From assembly GCA_039105265.1 (NCBI GenBank), contig JAPFFF010000054.1, positions 496,001 to 560,000 on the forward strand: a stretch of DNA of 64,000 bases, in the 5' to 3' direction. Below are positions 19,726 to 30,611 of the stretch, one piece after another (position 1 is the stretch's first letter; the number at the start of each line of letters is the position of its first letter). Position numbers and translations under genes: made by a program. Source of the DNA: Tritrichomonas musculus (Eukaryota; Parabasalia; Tritrichomonadida; Tritrichomonadidae). The notes under the pieces are model-generated. The model made no database searches. It was given only the letters and a program-made list of their open reading frames with translations, and was not told the origin of the DNA.

Positions 19726-22700
19726 ATGCTGAAAAGTCTTACATCAATCAAGCATCCTCATTCTAATTTTTCTCGCACATTTTCTCAATGTATTGCAAAA
19801 GAATTACCAAATCCAACATTCGAATCGTCATCAAACAAATGTGAAGATTATATTGAATTTTTATTAAATGGAAAAAAGATCGTTTTAAAACAAGGAGAAT
19901 TTAACCCGTTGCAACCATTAATAGAATGGCTTAGATCAGACCAAATTAATTTGAAAGGCACCAGATTATCATGCGGCGAAGGCGGATGTGGCTCCTGCAC
20001 AGTTCTTCTTACACAATATTCAAAAGATAAATCCAAATATATTCACAGACCAATTAATTCGTGTCTAATGCCACTTGGCATGGCCCATGGCCAGTCAATT
20101 ACAACGATAGAGCATCTTGGATCAACAGAAAAAGGCCTTCATCCAATTCAGAAGTCGTTTATTAAGCATCATGCAGTTCAATGTGGATATTGCACACCAG
20201 GCTTCATACTGAATGCTTATTCAATGATCCTTGACGATCCGTCACCGACCATTCAAGACATTCAGAACAGATTCGATGGAAACATCTGCCGTTGCACCGG
20301 CTACAGAGCGATACACGATGCATTAAAAGAGTTCTCAACTGATGGAAAACTTAACAAAGGAACAAAGGAACTTGCTGACGAATCACAAAGTAAAACTTAC
20401 ATTTGTCCGGATCCAGAACATTTTCCAAATGACGTTGAACTTAAACCTGCAAAAATTGAATACAAAGGAATTAAGTTTTTTATACCAACTAACCTTTCTC
20501 AGTTACTCTTTATTAAAAGGAAGTATCCAAATGGAGTCCTTGTTGCAGGTTCAACTGAATTAGGAATCGACATCAAATTCAAGAACAAATTGGCACCAAT
20601 TTACATTTCACTTCACCAAGTTGAAGAATTGAAACATATCGATGTCGTAAATGGATCAGAATTACATATAGGTGCGACAACTTGTCTTCAAGACATTCTT
20701 GATTTTGCAAGAGATTCAAAAAGAGTTCCTGAAAATCAAATAGACTTTTTCAAACAATTGGAAGAAAGGTTGCAAACATTCTCTTCTACACAAATTAGAA
20801 ACATTGCCTGCGTTGTTGGTAATATTGCATGTGGAAGCCCTGTTACTGACTTATCCAATTTCCTCATTGCAAATAATGCTGTTTTGGATGTTGTTGATAC
20901 AAATACATTGAAAAAGCGTCAACTTTCAATGAATGATTTTTATAATGGCTATAAAAAAACTGCCCTTAATCAATCTGATGTTGTTTGCAGTATTACAATT
21001 CCACTGCTTGAGAAAGATGAGCATATGTTTGTTTATAAACAGTCATATAGAAGAGATGACGACATTTGCATCGTTTCTGCAACAATGAAAGTGAAAATCG
21101 ATGAAGAAACGAATGCAATTAAAGACATAAATCTTTCATACAGTAATCTTTCAGCATTCCCAAAACGTGCCAATTTAACTGAGAAATTCCTTAAAAATAA
21201 AGAATTCACTGTTGAAAACATAAAGAAAGCTTATTCATGCCTTCATTCTGATTTCCCACTGGATGAAGACTCACCTGGAGGTCACATTGAATTCAGAAAG
21301 CAACTTGCATCTTCGTTTTTATTTAGATTTTTCAATCAAGTTGAGAAAGAACGTGGAAAACCTTATGATAAATCAGCAACAGAAATTATCGAGCGTCCTC
21401 TTTCAAAAGCTGGCCTTAAAACACATGTTCATGAAAATGGCTGTGAATGCAAAAGAACACATGATTCAATGATGAATGTTGAAAAACCAGTTCATAATAT
21501 TTATGCTGAAGAAATTGCAACAGGTGAAGTTACATACACACAAGACATTCCATTACCTCCAGGTGGACTTTATGCAGGTGTTGTGATGTCGACAATTCCA
21601 CATGGAAAAATCAAAAGAGCTGATTATTCCAAATGTTTTCAGATGCCCGGAGTTGTCGATGTTGTCACCTATAAAGACGTCAAAGGGATTAATTTGGTTG
21701 GTGATACAGTAATGGATGAACCAGTGTTTGCAGAAGAAGAAGTACGATATGTTGGACAAGCTATTGCACTTGTTCTTGCTGAAGATAACGAAACTGCTTG
21801 GAAAGCTGCAAAACTTGCTGAAATTGAATACAAAGAACTTCCAGCTGTTTTAAGCATTGAAGAAGCAATTGAGAAAAATTCTTTCTATGATTTTCATCAT
21901 AAAATCAAAAAAGGCCAACCAGAAAATGCATTAAAACATTGCAAGCATGTAATTGAAGGCCAGTTTGAAATAGGTGGTCAAGAACACTTTTATTTTGAAA
22001 CACAGAATTGTGTTGTTGAACCTTTTGAAAACAACAAAATAAAAGTTAATTCATCTACACAAGCACCAACAACAAATCAATTCCAAATCGCTCGTTGTTG
22101 TGGTCTTAAAATGAGCGATATTGTTGTTGAGAACAAACGCTTAGGTGGCTCTTTTGGAGGAAAAGAATTACAACCTGCAGCTACTTCCAACATTGCTTCA
22201 GTTGCCGCCTTGAAAGTTAAACGTCCAATCAAACTTGTATTCAATCGTCAAGATGACTTCCAATTCACAGGAAAACGACATCCTTTCCTCATGAAATATA
22301 AAGCAGGCTTTGATGACGATGGTAAATTAGAAGCAGTAATATCTCACCTTTATTCCAATTGTGGATGGTCAGTTGATCTTTCAATTGCAGTTACTGATCG
22401 TTCTCTTTTCCATTCAGATGGTGCTTATTACTGTCCTAATTTCTATACAGAAAGTATCATGTATAAAACAAACCTTCCTTCAAATACAGCTTTTAGAGGT
22501 TTTGGTGCACCACAAGCATCATTTATGGCTGATGAAATCATTGATCACATTTCAAGTTTTCTTGGAAAAAATCCAGAAGAGATAAGAAAACTTAACCTTT
22601 ATAAAGAAGGTGATAAAACTCATTTTAATGATTCTCTTGATGATAATAAACTTGATGCATGCTGGAATTATATTGATAAGACTTTCAATATCAAAAAACA

Positions 22701-23712
22701 AAGACAAATTGCAGCTGAATTTAATCGTAAAAATCGTTATAAAAAACTTGGAGTTGGAATGACACCACTCAAATATGGAATTAGTTTTACATTTGGTCCA
22801 TTAAACCAAGCAGGCGCACTTGTAAATATTTACAAAGACGGTTCTGTTAAAGTTTTTCATTCTGGAACAGAAATGGGCCAAGGTCTTAATACCAAACTAA
22901 TTCAAATTGTTTCATCAACTCTTCGAGTTGATCCAGAAATCATTACAATGAGTCCAACAACAACAGCAACTGTTCCAAATACATCACCAACAGGGACATC
23001 ATTAGGAACCGAATTTAATGGCTGGGCGTTATATAATGCTTGTAATGAACTTAATAAACGCCTTGATAAATACAGAACTTCTGATAGATCTTTTCAGCAG
23101 GCAGTAATGGCTGCTTATCTAGATAAAGTTGATCTTTCTGCACACGGATTTCATGAAATCCCAGGAATCTCATGGAATTGGGAGACAGGAAAAGGCCATC
23201 CATATTCATATTATACATACGGTGTTGGCGCATCTGTTGTTGAGATTGATACTTTAACAGGCGATCATGTAGTTAAACGTTGTGATATCGTTTATGATAC
23301 CGGACGTTCAATTAATCCTGCAATCGATATCGGCCAGCTTGAAGGAGGATTCATGCAAGGCTACGGACTATTGACAATGGAAGAACTTGTTCATGGCGAC
23401 AATAAAAATGTAAAATGGTTCAAGCCTGGAAGGTTGTTGACTAATGGTCCTGCTTATTATAAAATTCCTGGATTCAACGACGTACCAGAAGAATTCAACG
23501 TGAGCATTCTGCCTGGTTCAGAATACAAAAAAGGAATTTTCTCATCAAAAGGAATCGGAGAGCCTCCTTTCATTTTGGCCAATGCTGTTGGCGCTGCATT
23601 GAAAGATGCGATCATGGCTTCTAGGCGTGAAAATGGAGTTGAACCATTTTTTGAAATGAAATATCCTCTCACAGCTGATAAAATTAAAATTTTGTCTGCA
23701 GCAAAGATTTAA
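19726..23712 (+). CDS. XDH: Xanthine dehydrogenase (Mo/FAD/2x[2Fe-2S])
   Basis: It encodes 1328 complete residues, the usual XDH length. The first [2Fe-2S] site is C83, C88, C91 and C113; the second is C153, C156, C188 and C190 (QCGYC...ICRC). An FAD domain follows at about 255-520 (VAGSTELGID; RNIACVVGNIACGSPVTDL). The molybdopterin domain starts near 610. By comparison with bovine XDH the key residues are present: E814 (LGGSFGGKE, Glu802), R892 (DRSLFH, Arg880), F in YGISFT (Phe1009) and E1279 (GIGEPP, Glu1261). It should oxidise hypoxanthine and xanthine to urate. The N-terminus has an extra Ser/Lys/Arg-rich 20 residues ending SRTF-SQ, resembling trichomonad hydrogenosomal presequences (R-x-F cleavage). 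Location in the organelle is inferred. The stop overlaps TAAA. Confidence 0.93.
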   Translation: MLKSLTSIKHPHSNFSRTFSQCIAKELPNPTFESSSNKCEDYIEFLLNGKKIVLKQGEFNPLQPLIEWLRSDQINLKGTRLSCGEGGCGSCTVLLTQYSKDKSKYIHRPINSCLMPLGMAHGQSITTIEHLGSTEKGLHPIQKSFIKHHAVQCGYCTPGFILNAYSMILDDPSPTIQDIQNRFDGNICRCTGYRAIHDALKEFSTDGKLNKGTKELADESQSKTYICPDPEHFPNDVELKPAKIEYKGIKFFIPTNLSQLLFIKRKYPNGVLVAGSTELGIDIKFKNKLAPIYISLHQVEELKHIDVVNGSELHIGATTCLQDILDFARDSKRVPENQIDFFKQLEERLQTFSSTQIRNIACVVGNIACGSPVTDLSNFLIANNAVLDVVDTNTLKKRQLSMNDFYNGYKKTALNQSDVVCSITIPLLEKDEHMFVYKQSYRRDDDICIVSATMKVKIDEETNAIKDINLSYSNLSAFPKRANLTEKFLKNKEFTVENIKKAYSCLHSDFPLDEDSPGGHIEFRKQLASSFLFRFFNQVEKERGKPYDKSATEIIERPLSKAGLKTHVHENGCECKRTHDSMMNVEKPVHNIYAEEIATGEVTYTQDIPLPPGGLYAGVVMSTIPHGKIKRADYSKCFQMPGVVDVVTYKDVKGINLVGDTVMDEPVFAEEEVRYVGQAIALVLAEDNETAWKAAKLAEIEYKELPAVLSIEEAIEKNSFYDFHHKIKKGQPENALKHCKHVIEGQFEIGGQEHFYFETQNCVVEPFENNKIKVNSSTQAPTTNQFQIARCCGLKMSDIVVENKRLGGSFGGKELQPAATSNIASVAALKVKRPIKLVFNRQDDFQFTGKRHPFLMKYKAGFDDDGKLEAVISHLYSNCGWSVDLSIAVTDRSLFHSDGAYYCPNFYTESIMYKTNLPSNTAFRGFGAPQASFMADEIIDHISSFLGKNPEEIRKLNLYKEGDKTHFNDSLDDNKLDACWNYIDKTFNIKKQRQIAAEFNRKNRYKKLGVGMTPLKYGISFTFGPLNQAGALVNIYKDGSVKVFHSGTEMGQGLNTKLIQIVSSTLRVDPEIITMSPTTTATVPNTSPTGTSLGTEFNGWALYNACNELNKRLDKYRTSDRSFQQAVMAAYLDKVDLSAHGFHEIPGISWNWETGKGHPYSYYTYGVGASVVEIDTLTGDHVVKRCDIVYDTGRSINPAIDIGQLEGGFMQGYGLLTMEELVHGDNKNVKWFKPGRLLTNGPAYYKIPGFNDVPEEFNVSILPGSEYKKGIFSSKGIGEPPFILANAVGAALKDAIMASRRENGVEPFFEMKYPLTADKIKILSAAKI

Positions 23713-23790
23713 AAAATACTTTCATATAAATTAATTAATATATTTATAAACAACACTTATATAATAATAAATAAAAAATTTAAATAAAAA

Positions 23791-26700
23791 AATAATGATT
23801 TAAAGAATAAACAATTGTTTCTTATATAATATAACAAGAAGGGACTTTAGCACAACGGTAGTGCACCGAGGAGTGGTCGGCGATCGGGGTTCGACTCCCC
23901 GAAGTTCCATTTTTGCAATCATTTTTTTGTTTAAAAGTTGTTGAATTTTGAACAAAATATGATGATATAAAGAATAAACAATTGTTTCTTATATAATATA
24001 ACAAGAAGGGACTTTAGCACAACGGTAGTGCACCGAGGAGTGGTCGGCGATCGGGGTTCGACTCCCCGAAGTTCCATTTTTGCAATCATTTTTTTGTTTA
24101 AAAGTTGTTGAATTTCAATAAAAGATAATGATATAAAGAATAAACAATTGTTTCTTATATAATATAACAAGAAGGGACTTTAGCACAACGGTAGTGCACC
24201 GAGGAGTGGTCGGCGATCGGGGTTCGACTCCCCGAAGTTCCATTTTTGCAATCATTTTTTTGTTTAAAAGTTGTTGAATTTTGAACAAAATATGATGATA
24301 TAAAGAATAAACAATTGTTTCTTATATAATATAACAAGAAGGGACTTTAGCACAACGGTAGTGCACCGAGGAGTGGTCGGCGATCGGGGTTCGACTCCCC
24401 GAAGTTCCATTTTTGCAATCATTTTTTTGTTTAAAAGTTGTTGAATTCTGAACAAAATATAATGATATAAAGAATAAACAATTGTTTCTTATATAATATA
24501 ACAAGAAGGGACTTTAGCACAACGGTAGTGCACCGAGGAGTGGTCGGCGATCGGGGTTCGACTCCCCGAAGTTCCATTTTTGCAATCATTTTTTTGTTTA
24601 AAAGTTGTTGAATTTCAATAAAAGATAATGATATAAAGAATAAACAATTGTTTCTTATATAATATAACAAGAAGGGACTTTAGCACAACGGTAGTGCACC
24701 GAGGAGTGGTCGGCGATCGGGGTTCGACTCCCCGAAGTTCCATTTTTGCAATCATTTTTTTGTTTAAAAGTTGTTGAATTCTGAACAAAATATAATGATA
24801 TAAAGAATAAACAATTGTTTCTTATATAATATAACAAGAAGGGACTTTAGCACAACGGTAGTGCACCGAGGAGTGGTCGGCGATCGGGGTTCGACTCCCC
24901 GAAGTTCCATTTTTGCAATCATTTTTTTGTTTAAAAGTTGTTGAATTCTGAACAAAATATAATGATATAAAGAATAAACAATTGTTTCTTATATAATATA
25001 ACAAGAAGGGACTTTAGCACAACGGTAGTGCACCGAGGAGTGGTCGGCGATCGGGGTTCGACTCCCCGAAGTTCCATTTTTGCAATCATTTTTTTGTTTA
25101 AAAGTTGTTGAATTTTGAACAAAATATGATGATATAAAGAATAAACAATTGTTTCTTATATAATATAACAAGAAGGGACTTTAGCACAACGGTAGTGCAC
25201 CGAGGAGTGGTCGGCGATCGGGGTTCGACTCCCCGAAGTTCCATTTTTGCAATCATTTTTTTGTTTAAAAGTTGTTGAATTCTGAACAAAATATAATGAT
25301 ATAAAGAATAAACAATTGTTTCTTATATAATATAACAAGAAGGGACTTTAGCACAACGGTAGTGCACCGAGGAGTGGTCGGCGATCGGGGTTCGACTCCC
25401 CGAAGTTCCATTTTTGCAATCATTTTTTTGTTTAAAAGTTGTTGAATTCTGAACAAAATATAATGATATAAAGAATAAACAGTTGTTTCTTATATAATAT
25501 AACAAGAAGGGACTTTAGCACAACGGTAGTGCACCGAGGAGTGGTCGGCGATCGGGGTTCGACTCCCCGAAGTTCCATTTTTGCAATCATTTTTTTGTTT
25601 AAAAGTTGTTGAATTTCAATAAAATATGATGATATAAAGAATAAACAATTGTTTCTTATATAATATAACAAGAAGGGACTTTAGCACAACGGTAGTGCAC
25701 CGAGGAGTGGTCGGCGATCGGGGTTCGACTCCCCGAAGTTCCATTTTTGCAATCATTTTTTTGTTTAAAAGTTGTTGAATTCTGAACAAAATATAATGAT
25801 ATAAAGAATAAACAGTTGTTTCTTATATAATATAACAAGAAGGGACTTTAGCACAACGGTAGTGCACCGAGGAGTGGTCGGCGATCGGGGTTCGACTCCC
25901 CGAAGTTCCATTTTTGCAATCATTTTTTTATTTAAAAGTTGTTGAATTTTGAACAAAATATGATGATATAAAGAATAAACAATTGTTTCTTATATAATAT
26001 AACAAGAAGGGACTTTAGCACAACGGTAGTGCACCGAGGAGTGGTCGGCGATCGGGGTTCGACTCCCCGAAGTTCCATTTTTGCAATCATTTTTTTGTTT
26101 AAAAGTTGTTGAATTTTGAACAAAATATGATGATATAAAGAATAAACAATTGTTTCTTATATAATATAACAAGAAGGGACTTTAGCACAACGGTAGTGCA
26201 CCGAGGAGTGGTCGGCGATCGGGGTTCGACTCCCCGAAGTTCCATTTTTGCAATCATTTTTTTGTTTAAAAGTTGTTGAATTTCAATAAAAGATAATGAT
26301 ATAAAGAATAAACAATTGTTTCTTATATAATATAACAAGAAGGGACTTTAGCACAACGGTAGTGCACCGAGGAGTGGTCGGCGATCGGGGTTCGACTCCC
26401 CGAAGTTCCATTTTTGCAATCATTTTTTTGTTTAAAAGTTGTTGAATTTTGAACAAAATATGATGATATAAAGAATAAACAATTGTTTCTTATATAATAT
26501 AACAAGAAGGGACTTTAGCACAACGGTAGTGCACCGAGGAGTGGTCGGCGATCGGGGTTCGACTCCCCGAAGTTCCATTTTTGCAATCATTTTTTTGTTT
26601 AAAAGTTGTTGAATTCTGAACAAAATATAATGATATAAAGAATAAACAATTGTTTCTTATATAATATAACAAGAAGGGACTTTAGCACAACGGTAGTGCA

Positions 26701-28993
26701 CCGAGGAGTGGTCGGCGATCGGGGTTCGACTCCCCGAAGTTCCATTTTTGCAATCATTTTTTTGTTTAAAAGTTGTTGAATTTCAATAAAAGATAATGAT
26801 ATAAAGAATAAACAATTGTTTCTTATATAATATAACAAGAAGGGACTTTAGCACAACGGTAGTGCACCGAGGAGTGGTCGGCGATCGGGGTTCGACTCCC
26901 CGAAGTTCCATTTTTGCAATCATTTTTTTGTTTAAAAGTTGTTGAATTCTGAACAAAATATAATGATATAAAGAATAAACAATTGTTTCTTATATAATAT
27001 AACAAGAAGGGACTTTAGCACAACGGTAGTGCACCGAGGAGTGGTCGGCGATCGGGGTTCGACTCCCCGAAGTTCCATTTTTGCAATCATTTTTTTGTTT
27101 AAAAGTTGTTGAATTCTGAACAAAATATAATGATATAAAGAATAAACAGTTGTTTCTTATATAATATAACAAGAAGGGACTTTAGCACAACGGTAGTGCA
27201 CCGAGGAGTGGTCGGCGATCGGGGTTCGACTCCCCGAAGTTCCATTTTTGCAATCATTTTTTTGTTTAAAAGTTGTTGAATTTTGAACAAAATATGATGA
27301 TATAAAGAATAAACAATTGTTTCTTATATAATATAACAAGAAGGGACTTTAGCACAACGGTAGTGCACCGAGGAGTGGTCGGCGATCGGGGTTCGACTCC
27401 CCGAAGTTCCATTTTTGCAATCATTTTTTTGTTTAAAAGTTGTTGAATTCTGAACAAAATATAATGATATAAAGAATAAACAATTGTTTCTTATATAATA
27501 TAACAAGAAGGGACTTTAGCACAACGGTAGTGCACCGAGGAGTGGTCGGCGATCGGGGTTCGACTCCCCGAAGTTCCATTTTTGCAATCATTTTTTTGTT
27601 TAAAAGTTGTTGAATTCTGAACAAAATATAATGATATAAAGAATAAACAGTTGTTTCTTATATAATATAACAAGAAGGGACTTTAGCACAACGGTAGTGC
27701 ACCGAGGAGTGGTCGGCGATCGGGGTTCGACTCCCCGAAGTTCCATTTTTGCAATCATTTTTTTGTTTAAAAGTTGTTGAATTTCAATAAAATATGATGA
27801 TATAAAGAATAAACAATTGTTTCTTATATAATATAACAAGAAGGGACTTTAGCACAACGGTAGTGCACCGAGGAGTGGTCGGCGATCGGGGTTCGACTCC
27901 CCGAAGTTCCATTTTTGCAATCATTTTTTTGTTTAAAAGTTGTTGAATTCTGAACAAAATATAATGATATAAAGAATAAACAGTTGTTTCTTATATAATA
28001 TAACAAGAAGGGACTTTAGCACAACGGTAGTGCACCGAGGAGTGGTCGGCGATCGGGGTTCGACTCCCCGAAGTTCCATTTTTGCAATCATTTTTTTATT
28101 TAAAAGTTGTTGAATTTTGAACAAAATATGATGATATAAAGAATAAACAATTGTTTCTTATATAATATAACAAGAAGGGACTTTAGCACAACGGTAGTGC
28201 ACCGAGGAGTGGTCGGCGATCGGGGTTCGACTCCCCGAAGTTCCATTTTTGCAATCATTTTTTTGTTTAAAAGTTGTTGAATTTCAATAAAATATGATGA
28301 TATAAAGAATAAACAATTGTTTCTTATATAATATAACAAGAAGGGACTTTAGCACAACGGTAGTGCACCGAGGAGTGGTCGGCGATCGGGGTTCGACTCC
28401 CCGAAGTTCCATTTTTGCAATCATTTTTTTGTTTAAAAGTTGTTGAATTCTGAACAAAATATAATGATATAAAGAATAAACAGTTGTTTCTTATATAATA
28501 TAACAAGAAGGGACTTTAGCACAACGGTAGTGCACCGAGGAGTGGTCGGCGATCGGGGTTCGACTCCCCGAAGTTCCATTTTTGCAATCATTTTTTTGTT
28601 TAAAAGTTGTTGAATTTTGAACAAAATATGATGATATAAAGAATAAACAATTGTTTCTTATATAATATAACAAGAAGGGACTTTAGCACAACGGTAGTGC
28701 ACCGAGGAGTGGTCGGCGATCGGGGTTCGACTCCCCGAAGTTCCATTTTTGCAATCTTCATTTTTTTGTTTAAAAGTTGTTGAATTCTGAACAAAATATG
28801 ATGATATAAAGAATAAACAATTGTTTCTTATATAATATAACAAGAAGGGACTTTAGCACAACGGTAGTGCACCGAGGAGTGGTCGGCGATCGGGGTTCGA
28901 CTCCCCGAAGTTCCATTTTTGCAATCATTTTTTTGTTTAAAAGTTGTTGAATTCTGAACAAAATATAATGATATAAAGAATAAACAGTTGTTT
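23791..28993 (+). repeat. Tandem array of 31 tRNA-like gene units (166-170 bp each)
   Basis: Units start (first G of the tRNA-like part) at 23841, 24008, 24174, 24341, 24508, 24674, 24841, 25008, 25175, 25342, 25509, 25675, 25842, 26009, 26176, 26342, 26509, 26676, 26842, 27009, 27176, 27343, 27510, 27677, 27843, 28010, 28177, 28343, 28510, 28677 and 28847. The 69-nt transcribed part looks identical in all copies. The spacers vary: GAATTTTGAAC, GAATTCTGAAC or GAATTTCAATAAAA, and AAACAATTG or AAACAGTTG. The order of variants in units 1-13 repeats in units 14-26 with one base difference. The array starts from a partial spacer near 23791 and ends inside a spacer at about 28993. Confidence 0.95.
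23841..23909 (+). tRNA. tRNA-like gene, first of 31 copies; atypical anticodon arm
   Basis: The acceptor stem is GGGACTT/AAGTTCC with discriminator A. The D arm is GCAC-AACGGTA-GTGC. The T arm is CGGGG-TTCGACT-CCCCG. The A box is TAGCACAACGG and the B box GGTTCGACTCC. A T5 terminator follows directly. The anticodon arm is odd: only 15 nt (CCGA-GGAGTGG-TCGG), a 4-bp stem and a 7-nt loop without U33, then a 4-nt variable loop. Total length is 69 nt, three below the usual minimum. Read by position the anticodon would be AGT (Thr), but without U33 normal decoding is doubtful. It may be a non-decoding tRNA-like RNA. The other copies start at the positions listed for the array. Confidence 0.7.
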
Positions 28994-29039
28994 ACTACAT
29001 AAAAAATTAATTTTATAATGAACTTTTCAATATATATGC

Positions 29040-29595
29040 ATTAAACATAAGCAAAGTCATCATCAAGATGCCAATAACCTGTCATATAGTTGCTTTCAAG
29101 TGAACCATTCGTAGAATCTTTTTCTATGTTTTTTGGACAACAATATTTCACAATTTCACATGCACAACACATTACATTATTTGCTTTATCATATAAATTT
29201 TTGAAAAACGATGAGATTCTGCCTTTGCATTTTGCAATGTCAAATAGTATTTGTACAAATCCTTAAAGCCAATATTTCCAACATTCTAGAACTATTACGC
29301 AAAAATATTCTAAGAGTGAAAAAAGAGTTGGAGATGAAACGATGAATAATAAACATGGGTTAATAAGTATTGATTGTATAATCTACTTTTTTTTTTCACG
29401 ATTAGTATATGAGAAAAAGAATTTATAGGCACCTCTAGCATTAATATAAATGCATGAAATATTACAAACAAAATTGCTATAAGTTTGGTTTATAATAATC
29501 TGGCAAAACGTATAGTTTGGGCAATCATCAAATGATTTTAAAAATGAAGCGCTGCAATTAATAATTGAACTTGGGAATGATAAATTCGTTTTCAT
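29040..29595 (-). pseudogene. Relic of an unrecognised Cys-rich protein gene
   Basis: The first piece (29595-29383) begins MKTNLSFPSSIINCSASFLK and has several cysteines (CPNYTFCQ, VCNISCIY). A second open stretch nearer 29260-29043 in another frame reads NVMCCACEIVKYCCPKN and ends DDDFAYV before a stop. The pieces look like one former coding region just beyond the tRNA-like array. I do not recognise the family. Confidence 0.3.
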
Positions 29596-30611
29596 TTATC
29601 CGATAATTTACCCGGAAAACTGTTTATATATTAATTTATATATTAAAAACGTTTTATTAGATAATTAAACTGTTTCCAATCTGAAGGGAACAAAAATTGA
29701 ATGGAATTGAATGAAAAACACGTTATTTACAAATGTTGTAAAGTATTCATTTTGTTCCTGTCAAATCAAAAAAACGAGTTTTTATAAAATTTTAATTTTT
29801 TTAATAAAATTAACAAATTTATGAGATTTTTTTCATCAGTTCTCCATACACACATGCTACAAAATATCTATAATGTGTAAATTAAAAATTTTTTTGTGAA
29901 GATATATTAACATTATTAATGTATATGATAATTGATAGTAGAACGAATAAAAAATATTTATGAAAGTTCTTGTATCTTTTTTTGATGCACCACTTTTTTT
30001 GATTACATTCTTTTTTGGAAAAAATGCATATTATCAGGTTATAATAAGAATTTTGATATCGTGTTGCATAAATATTGCTAATAATAACAAGAGTATTTTA
30101 TTTTGATATGCATATTTTGCAAATTCCTGAGATGCTAATTTGAAAATAAACTTTATAATTAGCTTGGAAACAACATTCGAGATTTATTGGATCTTTGGAC
30201 TAATAAAATTGCTGGTTCATCCTTTTTTGACGATGAATTTGGGTCATTGGATCTAAATGTATATATTTACTTTTGGATCTTAAATTATTCAATTGTTAAT
30301 ATTTTCGCTTTCTTTTCAAAAAGTTGATATATAACACAAAAAGTTATGTTCCTGTCAGATTGAAAAAAGTATAATTTACCCGGAAAAATTATTTTTAATT
30401 GCATCCACTAAACATAAATTTATATTTATATGGTTTATTATTTATTATACCTATTTAAATATAATATTACTATTTTATAATTATATGCTTTTTCCAAAAT
30501 TACTTTTTTTTTGAAATAATAATTATAGATTAATAAGATATCAGCTTTTATATTGTTCCTAATTTCATTAATTTTTTTCTCAAAAAGTTCAAAAAGTTTT
30601 TTCAGTAAAAA
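29596..30611. other. Intergenic region with short dispersed repeats
   Basis: ATAATTTACCCGGAAAA occurs near 29604 and again near 30370. GTTCCTGTCA followed by an AAAT/GATT variant occurs near 29753 and 30347, and an inverted relative lies near 29677-29698. A related AACCCGGAAAAAT word occurs near 49314. These look like remains of a repeat family. Two TCAAAAAGTT motifs at 30580 and 30589 precede the gene at 30612. Confidence 0.4.

Noticed and set aside
23822-28961. Dozens of 60-79 codon minus-strand ORFs in the tandem array (for example MELRGVEPRSPTTPRC...)
   Set aside because: They are the antisense of the tRNA-like gene and its spacer. This kind of translation is a well-known false protein in databases.
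23791-28993. CRISPR-like array
   Set aside because: The units are 166-170 bp and spacers are not unique. The repeated part folds as a tRNA-like RNA and the context is eukaryotic.
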